The translations under genes and the position numbers were made by a program. This document shows, in pieces, positions 33,468 to 39,640 of a stretch of DNA of 39,640 nt. Numbering within the stretch: position 1 is the first letter of the stretch; every line of letters begins with the position of its first letter. Below the pieces are notes generated by a model. It was not told the origin of the DNA. It did no database searches and saw only the letters and a program-made list of their open reading frames with translations. Origin of the DNA: Azospirillaceae bacterium. GTDB taxonomy: Bacteria > Pseudomonadota > Alphaproteobacteria > Azospirillales > Azospirillaceae. Location: the NCBI GenBank assembly GCA_031291675.1, contig JARLIO010000039.1, positions 1 to 39,640 of the forward strand. The letters are read 5' to 3'.

Positions 33468-34391
33468 ATGCTTGGTGCCATCGCGAGGCGTCTCGCCGCC
33501 AGTGCCGCGACCTTGATCGCCGTCATCATTCTGGCCGGACTGTTGATCCATATCGTACCCGGGGATCCCGTCACCGCGATGATGGCGCAGTCGGTGACGG
33601 CAACCCCCGAGGTCATGGCCGAAATGCGTCGCCATCTGGGACTGGATCTGCCGGTGTGGCAACAGGTCGGCCTCTATCTGTTTCATGTCGTTCAGGGCGA
33701 TTTGGGCCTGACCATCCGGGGCAACGAACCGGTGCTGACGCTGCTGATCCAACGCCTGCCCAACACCTTCATGCTGGCGGTCAGCGGTCTCGGCGTCGCC
33801 TTGGCGATCGGTTTGCCGCTCGGTTTCGTCGCGGCGCTCAACCGCAACGGGCTCGGTGACTCAGTGGTCATGCTGATCGCGGTGCTGGGGGTCTCGATCC
33901 CGAGCTTCTGGCTCGGCCTGGTCCTGCTTCAGGTGTTTTCGCTTGATCTGGGATGGCTGCCGGTCGCCGGATCGGGCTGGCGCAACATGATCCTGCCGGC
34001 ACTGACCCTGGGCGTCACCTATTCGGCCCTGGTCGCGCGCATGACGCGGTCAACCGTAATCGAAATCCTGGGCGAGGATTATGTCCGGACCGCCCGGGCG
34101 CGCGGATTGCGGGAATGGCAAGTCCTGTCGATCCATGTCCTGCGACCCGCCCTGATCAATATCGTCACCGTGGTCGGCCTGGTGTTTGCTTATCTGATGG
34201 GAGGCCAAGTCATCATTGAGAATGTCTTCAGCTGGAACGGAATCGGCCGGCTGGCGATCCAGGCCATGCTGCAGCGCGATTATCCGCTGATTCAGGGCTT
34301 CATCATCGTTTTCGCCAGTTCCGTCGTCCTCGTTTCCGTGGTCCTGGATATTCTCTATCGCATCCTCGATCCGCGATTGAGCCGGCCATGA
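33468..34391 (+). CDS. dipeptide-type ABC permease (DppB family)
   Basis: A 307-residue permease with six predicted membrane segments. The N-terminus AIARRLAASAATLIAVIILA and the conserved EAA-like loop (LGEDYVRTARARGLREWQVL, near residue 205) are characteristic of DppB/OppB. It forms the inner-membrane channel with the next gene. The stop overlaps the next start by 4 bases (ATGA). Confidence 0.88.
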   Translation: MLGAIARRLAASAATLIAVIILAGLLIHIVPGDPVTAMMAQSVTATPEVMAEMRRHLGLDLPVWQQVGLYLFHVVQGDLGLTIRGNEPVLTLLIQRLPNTFMLAVSGLGVALAIGLPLGFVAALNRNGLGDSVVMLIAVLGVSIPSFWLGLVLLQVFSLDLGWLPVAGSGWRNMILPALTLGVTYSALVARMTRSTVIEILGEDYVRTARARGLREWQVLSIHVLRPALINIVTVVGLVFAYLMGGQVIIENVFSWNGIGRLAIQAMLQRDYPLIQGFIIVFASSVVLVSVVLDILYRILDPRLSRP

Positions 34392-35208
34392 CCCGACGTC
34401 GCGTGTCATGGACGGTCATGCTGGGGATCGGCATGGTCGCGTTGATCCTGATCCTGGCGGCGGTGGCACCCTGGCTGGCGCCGTTCGACCCGCTGCGGAT
34501 GGCAGTGGGGCCGCGGCTGGCGGCACCCCAGGCCGGCTTCTGGTTCGGTACCGACGAATTTGGCCGTGATCTGTTCAGCCGCGTGCTGTGCGGTGCCCGG
34601 CTCTCGATCGGCATCGGTTTCGTCGCGATCACGATCGGTCTGGTGCTCGGCGGCGTGATCGGCGTCCTGGCCGCGTTCAGCGGCCGATGGGTGCAGGCCC
34701 TGGTGCTGCGCGCCCTGGACGTCCTCTATTCGTTTCCCGATACGCTGATCGCGTTGGCACTGGTCGCGTTTCTGGGGCCGGGGCTGAGCAACGCCACGAT
34801 CGCAATCGCCATCAGTTTAATCCCGTTCTATGCGCGGGTCACCTTCGGGCTGGCGGCGGTCGAACGACCCAAACCCTATGTCGAAGCCGCCCGGCTGGCC
34901 GGGGTCTCACACAGCCGGTTGCTGGCGGTCCATGTGTTGCCAAACATCAGCCAGACCCTGATCGTTATGGGAACGCTGGGCTTTTCCTCGGCCATCCTGT
35001 CGGCGGCCGGCTTGTCGTTCCTGGGGCTCGGCGTCCAGCCGCCGGCCCCGGAATGGGGCGCAATTCTGGCCGGCGGCCGCAATTACCTGACCAAGGCGCC
35101 ATGGATCCTGCTCTGCCCCGGTCTCGCGATCTGCCTGACCGTATTGTCCTTCAACCTGATCGGCGACAGTTGGCGCGATCTGGTCGATCCGCGGCGGCGG
35201 GGCCGCTC

Positions 35209-35212
<4 letters not shown>
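34388..35212 (+). CDS. dipeptide-type ABC permease (DppC family)
   Basis: A 274-residue permease. It shows FGTDEFGRDLFSRVLCGARLSI, the classic DppC motif after the first membrane segment, and the loop YVEAARLAGVSHSRLLAVHVL contacting the ATPases. Start and stop both overlap neighbours in ATGA junctions, showing tight coupling in the operon. Confidence 0.88.
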
Positions 35213-36229
<1,017 letters not shown>

Positions 36230-36237
<8 letters not shown>

Positions 36238-37108
36238 GACGCCCCTGGTCGCGCTGCATGACGTGCAACGCCATTTTCCCGGTCCCGGCGGCGTGGTCCG
36301 GGCTGTCAACGGGGTCTCGCTGACGATCGGGCGGGGCCAGACCGTCGGCGTCGTCGGCGAATCCGGTTCCGGCAAATCAACACTCGGCCGCATCATCGTC
36401 GGTCTCGACGATCCCACCGCAGGCCGGGTGGTGATGGCTGGTCACGACCTGGCAGCGATGCCGGCGCGGGCCCGCCGCACCCTGCGGCGCGACGTGCAGA
36501 TGGTGTTTCAGGACCCGTATTCCTCGCTCAATCCGCGCATGACCGTCGGCCGTCAGGTCGGGGAATCCCTGCTGGTCCAGGGCGGTCTGACCCGGGCGCA
36601 GATCGCCGAGCGGGTTGCCGGCCTGTTCGACCAGGTCGGATTGCGCCCGGCCCAGATGGCGTCCTATCCCCATGAATTTTCCGGCGGCCAACGCCAACGC
36701 ATCGCCATCGCGCGCGCCGTGGCGCCACGGCCACACCTGATTGTTGCCGATGAGCCGGTATCGGCGCTCGACGTCTCGGTTCAAGCGCAGATCCTCAATC
36801 TGTTGGTCGATATCCAAAGAAAATCAGCGTTGTCCTATCTGTTCATTGCCCACGATATCGCGGTGGTTGCCCATGTCAGCCATGTCATCCTGGTGATGCA
36901 TCGCGGCGTCGTGGTTGAATATGGCCAGACCCACGAAGTGATGGGGGACGCGCAACATCCTTACAGCCAGGCGCTGCTGGCCGCGGTGCCGCGATTTGGT
37001 CGGCGGCGGCGGGGCGGCGCGGTCCCCGAGCCACGGGTGGCAGCCCCCCGGGAGCGGTTCGAATGGTGCGTCCGATCGCCGACCCATGCGTATCGTGTCG
37101 AAATCTGA
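36230..37108 (+). CDS. dipeptide-type ABC ATPase (DppF family) with shortened C-terminus
   Basis: A 292-residue ATPase with Walker A GESGSGKST at residues 43-51, QMVFQDPYSSLNPRMTVG, signature FSGGQRQR and Walker B LIVADEP. It ends soon after HPYSQALLAAVP; the cysteine-bearing segment (GCxFxxRC) found in its partner DppD and in most family members is absent, replaced by an Arg-rich tail. I saw no compensating frame with that segment, so it looks like true loss or divergence. It overlaps the DppD stop by 8 bases. Confidence 0.83.
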
Positions 37109-37130
37109 GCGTTGTGAGAACGATCCTCGG

Positions 37131-37148
37131 AGAACCATGAATGGTTCT
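37131..37148. other. short inverted repeat after the dipeptide ABC operon
   Basis: AGAACCAT-GA-ATGGTTCT is an 8-bp inverted repeat, realistically AGAACC with a six-base loop. It lies 23 bases after the DppF-type stop. No T-run follows. Confidence 0.5.
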
Positions 37149-37176
37149 GTCCGCTGACGAAATCGCCGAAGCGGTC

Positions 37177-37247
37177 GCGGGCATGACGGTGGTGAAGCTT
37201 ATCTTAGCGCCTATGCGCGTTCGCGAGGGCGACGGTCGCAAATTCGA
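37177..37247. repeat. dispersed repeat family 2, copy 2
   Basis: GCGGGCATGACGGTGGTGA (37177-37195) is the reverse complement of 27291-27309. After 20 unrelated bases (37196-37215), the 32-base module 37216-37247 repeats 27307-27338 exactly in direct orientation. It lies in the gap between two convergent genes, as copy 1 does. Confidence 0.85.
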
Positions 37248-37281
37248 CGATGCACCTCACTGGCGTCGGAGCAATCCGGCG

Positions 37282-39411
37282 TCATTGAGGGACCGGCGTC
37301 ACCCCCATCGTGCGCCAGAGGAAGGCATAGATATCGGCGGCTTCCGCGAGTGATTTGGCGAGGTTGCTCGAGCCGTGGCCGGAATGGGTTTCAATGCGGA
37401 TCAGGTGCGGCGCCGTGCCGCCGCTCTTCTCCTGCAGCGTGGCGATGTATTTGAAGGAATGGGCCGGCACGACGCGATCGTCATGGTCCGACGTGACCAC
37501 CAGCATCGCGGGATAGTCGGCGCCGGCCTTGATGTTGTGCAAGGGAGAATAGCCAATCAGCGTGTTGAACTCTTCCTCGTTGTCGCTCGAACCATAGTCG
37601 GCCACCCAACCGGTACCGGCGGTGAATTTCTGGAAACGGAGCATGTCCATGACGCCGACCTGGGCGATACCGGCTTTGAACAGGTCGGGTCTTTGATTGA
37701 TCACGGCACCGACCAGCAAGCCGCCATTACTACCGCCTTGGAGAGCCAGGAACGGCGGCGAGGTATAATTCTGCGCGATGAGATATTCGGCCGCGGCGAT
37801 GCAGTCGTCGAAGACATTCTGCTTGTGCTGCTTCGTGCCCGCTTCGTGCCATTTCTCGCCGTATTCGCCGCCGCCGCGCAAATTGGCCATGGCGAAAACG
37901 CCACCCTGCTCCAGCCAGGCAACGCGGGTGGCACTGAACCCCGGATTCAGGGTGATGTTGAACCCGCCATAGCCGTACAACAGCGTCGGACGGCGGCCGT
38001 CCAGCTTCAGGCCTTTCTGGTACACCAGGAACATCGGGATCCGTGTGCCGTCCTTGCTCTGGTAAAAAACCTGGCGGCTTTCATAGCGGTCCGCCTGAAA
38101 ATCAGGAATTTCCGGTGCACGGAACAGCGTCGTCTCACGGCTGGCGATCGCGTAGTGAAAAATCGTCGGCGGGTAATTCATCGTCGTAAAGACGTAGAAC
38201 ACGTCCTTGTCGTCTTTCTCGCCACTGAATCCGCTGACGGTTCCGGGGCCGGGCAGGGCGATCGCATTCTCCCGCTGCCCGTGACGGTCATAGACAATGG
38301 CATGACCGGCAACGTCCTTGAGGTAGACGGCGAACAGTTTGTCGCCCGCGGTGACAATCGATTCCAGGAGGTCCTGCTGCTCGGGCAGCAGGACCGTCCA
38401 ATCCGCTTCCGCGGGATGCGACGGATCGAAAAGCATGACCTTGCGTTGTGGCGCGTTGCGATTTGTCACGATCATCAACTTGTCGCCGTCGTTGTCCAGG
38501 ACCTCGAAGCTGTCGTCGGACGTCTCGGCGATGATCGGCTTGAACGCGGTCTCACCGCTGGCTTCGTCGCGGACAAACAGGGCGTTGCCCCGTTTGTCGG
38601 GATCCTGGACGACGAGAATGACGTACCGCTCGTCCTCGGTACCGCCGACCCACACGTAGTAGGAGGGATGCGCCTTGTCTTCATAGACCAATATGTCGGC
38701 GCTTTGCGGTGTTCCGACCTTGTGGAAATAGACTTTCTGATTCTCATTGCGCACCGTCAGCACCTTGTCGGCCGGCGGTTCGGGAAAGCGGCTGTAGTAG
38801 AATCCGTCGCCCCGCCAGGAGGCGCCGGAATATTTCGCCCAGTGGACGACATCGGGCAATGTCTGCCGTGTCGTCATATCCATCACGTAAAGATCGTGCC
38901 AGTCCGAACCGGGAATCGCGGTCTTGCCATAGGCGGCGTATCGGCCGTCCTTGCTGAGGTTGAACGACGTCAAACCGATCGTGCCGTCCGCGGAGAAGCT
39001 GTTGGGATCGAGCAGGACTTCGGGTGTCCCGCCGAGACCCTTCTGGCGATAGAGAACAGGCTGGTTCTGCAAGCCGTCATTCTTGTAGAAGAAAATGTCA
39101 TCACGTTTTCGGAACGGAGCACTGAATCGGGTATAGTTCATCAGTGACGTCACGCGCTGCAGAACCGCGTCGCGGAACGGGATGGCGGCCAGGTAATCAA
39201 ACGTCAGCTTGTTTTGCGCGGTGACCCACGCCTTGGTATCCGCCGCATTGTCGTCCTCAAGCCAGCGATAGGGATCACTGACCACATGGCCGAAATAGGT
39301 ATCGGTCTGGTCGATTTTTTTCGTGGCCGGGTAAGTCAACGGCGCCCCCTGGGCTGATGGCGGGAAAACACGCAGCGCCATCAGTGTAACGGCGAGGATG
39401 CATTTGACCAT
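37282..39411 (-). CDS. prolyl oligopeptidase (S9A family), probably exported
   Basis: A 709-residue serine peptidase. A seven-bladed propeller occupies roughly residues 80-430 (opening at the family motif DPYRWLEDDNA), followed by an alpha/beta-hydrolase domain with Ser561 (GGSNGG), Asp644 (SDHDDRVVP) and His679 (HSGHG). It cleaves after proline in short peptides. The N-terminus MVKCILAVTLMALRVFPPSAQG looks like a signal peptide, suggesting periplasmic action. Being next to a dipeptide importer, it could supply peptides. No strong ribosome binding site was found; the frame stays open up to 39573, so the start is moderately certain. Confidence 0.85.
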   Translation of the reverse strand: MVKCILAVTLMALRVFPPSAQGAPLTYPATKKIDQTDTYFGHVVSDPYRWLEDDNAADTKAWVTAQNKLTFDYLAAIPFRDAVLQRVTSLMNYTRFSAPFRKRDDIFFYKNDGLQNQPVLYRQKGLGGTPEVLLDPNSFSADGTIGLTSFNLSKDGRYAAYGKTAIPGSDWHDLYVMDMTTRQTLPDVVHWAKYSGASWRGDGFYYSRFPEPPADKVLTVRNENQKVYFHKVGTPQSADILVYEDKAHPSYYVWVGGTEDERYVILVVQDPDKRGNALFVRDEASGETAFKPIIAETSDDSFEVLDNDGDKLMIVTNRNAPQRKVMLFDPSHPAEADWTVLLPEQQDLLESIVTAGDKLFAVYLKDVAGHAIVYDRHGQRENAIALPGPGTVSGFSGEKDDKDVFYVFTTMNYPPTIFHYAIASRETTLFRAPEIPDFQADRYESRQVFYQSKDGTRIPMFLVYQKGLKLDGRRPTLLYGYGGFNITLNPGFSATRVAWLEQGGVFAMANLRGGGEYGEKWHEAGTKQHKQNVFDDCIAAAEYLIAQNYTSPPFLALQGGSNGGLLVGAVINQRPDLFKAGIAQVGVMDMLRFQKFTAGTGWVADYGSSDNEEEFNTLIGYSPLHNIKAGADYPAMLVVTSDHDDRVVPAHSFKYIATLQEKSGGTAPHLIRIETHSGHGSSNLAKSLAEAADIYAFLWRTMGVTPVPQ

Positions 39412-39582
39412 GGTGAATCGGTGCACAACCGGGCTCCGGGATAGTACGGCGACCGACCGTGCCTCGCCCCTTTCGCGACGACACCGAGGCCTGCCAGGGT
39501 TTTCGACGCGCCGGCGGTTTGGCGAAGGGTGGAAATCCCTTGTATCTGGAAAGCGGGTTTCCGTTGTGATCAAAGGATACCT

Positions 39583-39614
39583 GCCAGAGGGCCGGTGGCC
39601 ACCGGCCCTCTGGC
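39583..39614. repeat. perfect 32-bp palindrome at the window end
   Basis: The arms GCCAGAGGGCCGGTGG (39583-39598) and CCACCGGCCCTCTGGC (39599-39614) are exactly complementary with no spacer. It lies upstream of the peptidase gene and may be the terminator or repeat of a gene beyond the window. No T-run is seen on either side. Confidence 0.85.
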
Positions 39615-39640
39615 GCGGCGAAAGGCGCCCGCTGCCCCTC

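Noticed and set aside
37375-39147. Plus-strand open frame of 590 codons opposite the peptidase
   Set aside because: Antisense shadow of a full-length prolyl oligopeptidase whose triad is intact on the minus strand.

Overview
The window is a gene-dense, GC-rich chromosomal segment. Its gene content (alpha-proteobacterial-style ABC operons, a 2-ketogluconate operon, AmiC/AmiR-type regulation, dispersed palindromic repeats) suggests an alphaproteobacterium, most likely of the Rhodospirillales/Acetobacteraceae type. That placement is inferred from style and gene content, not from a marker gene. I see no rRNA, tRNA, CRISPR array, integrase or transposase.

Layout. (1) Positions 620-6006: a 2-ketogluconate catabolic operon, kguE-kguK-kguT-kguD, followed by its LacI-type regulator ptxS. 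A cluster of PtxS-type palindromes lies upstream of kguE. (2) Positions 6371-15419: an amide/urea-type uptake and hydrolysis operon. It holds a periplasmic binding protein, a permease, a fused permease-ATPase, a second ATPase, an AtzG-like small subunit with an AtzE-like amidase, a carbon-nitrogen hydrolase and a second amidase. A convergent amiC-amiR pair (15471-17253, minus strand) is the likely ligand sensor and antiterminator. (3) Positions 17425-27237: a MocR-type regulator, then a complete Nit1C cluster (MSMEG_0572, Nit6803-type nitrilase, MSMEG_0568 radical SAM, MSMEG_0567 acetyltransferase, Sll0787-type AIR synthase-like, MSMEG_0565 glycosyltransferase, MSMEG_0570, MSMEG_0569 flavoprotein). 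The cluster is extended by an LnmK-like hot-dog protein and preceded by a well-spaced sigma-54 promoter. (4) Positions 27515-37108: a MalT/LuxR-type regulator divergent from a NylA-like amidase and a complete dipeptide-type ABC importer. (5) Positions 37282-39411: a prolyl oligopeptidase on the minus strand with a likely signal peptide.

How it fits together. Apart from the ketogluconate operon, most of the segment concerns C-N bond chemistry: three amidase-signature enzymes, two nitrilase-superfamily enzymes, two importers for amide- or peptide-like compounds and a peptidase. A reasonable reading is a nitrogen/carbon scavenging region with separate local regulators (PtxS, AmiC/AmiR, MocR, MalT-like, and sigma-54 for Nit1C).

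The most interesting part is the Nit1C cluster. Its families are conserved across distant bacteria and have been linked to nitrogen starvation and cyanide assimilation, but the chemistry of most members is unsettled. Here it carries an extra LnmK-like acyltransferase/decarboxylase-type gene with no carrier protein visible in the window. Two families of dispersed repeats and several perfect inverted repeats sit in the intergenic gaps.
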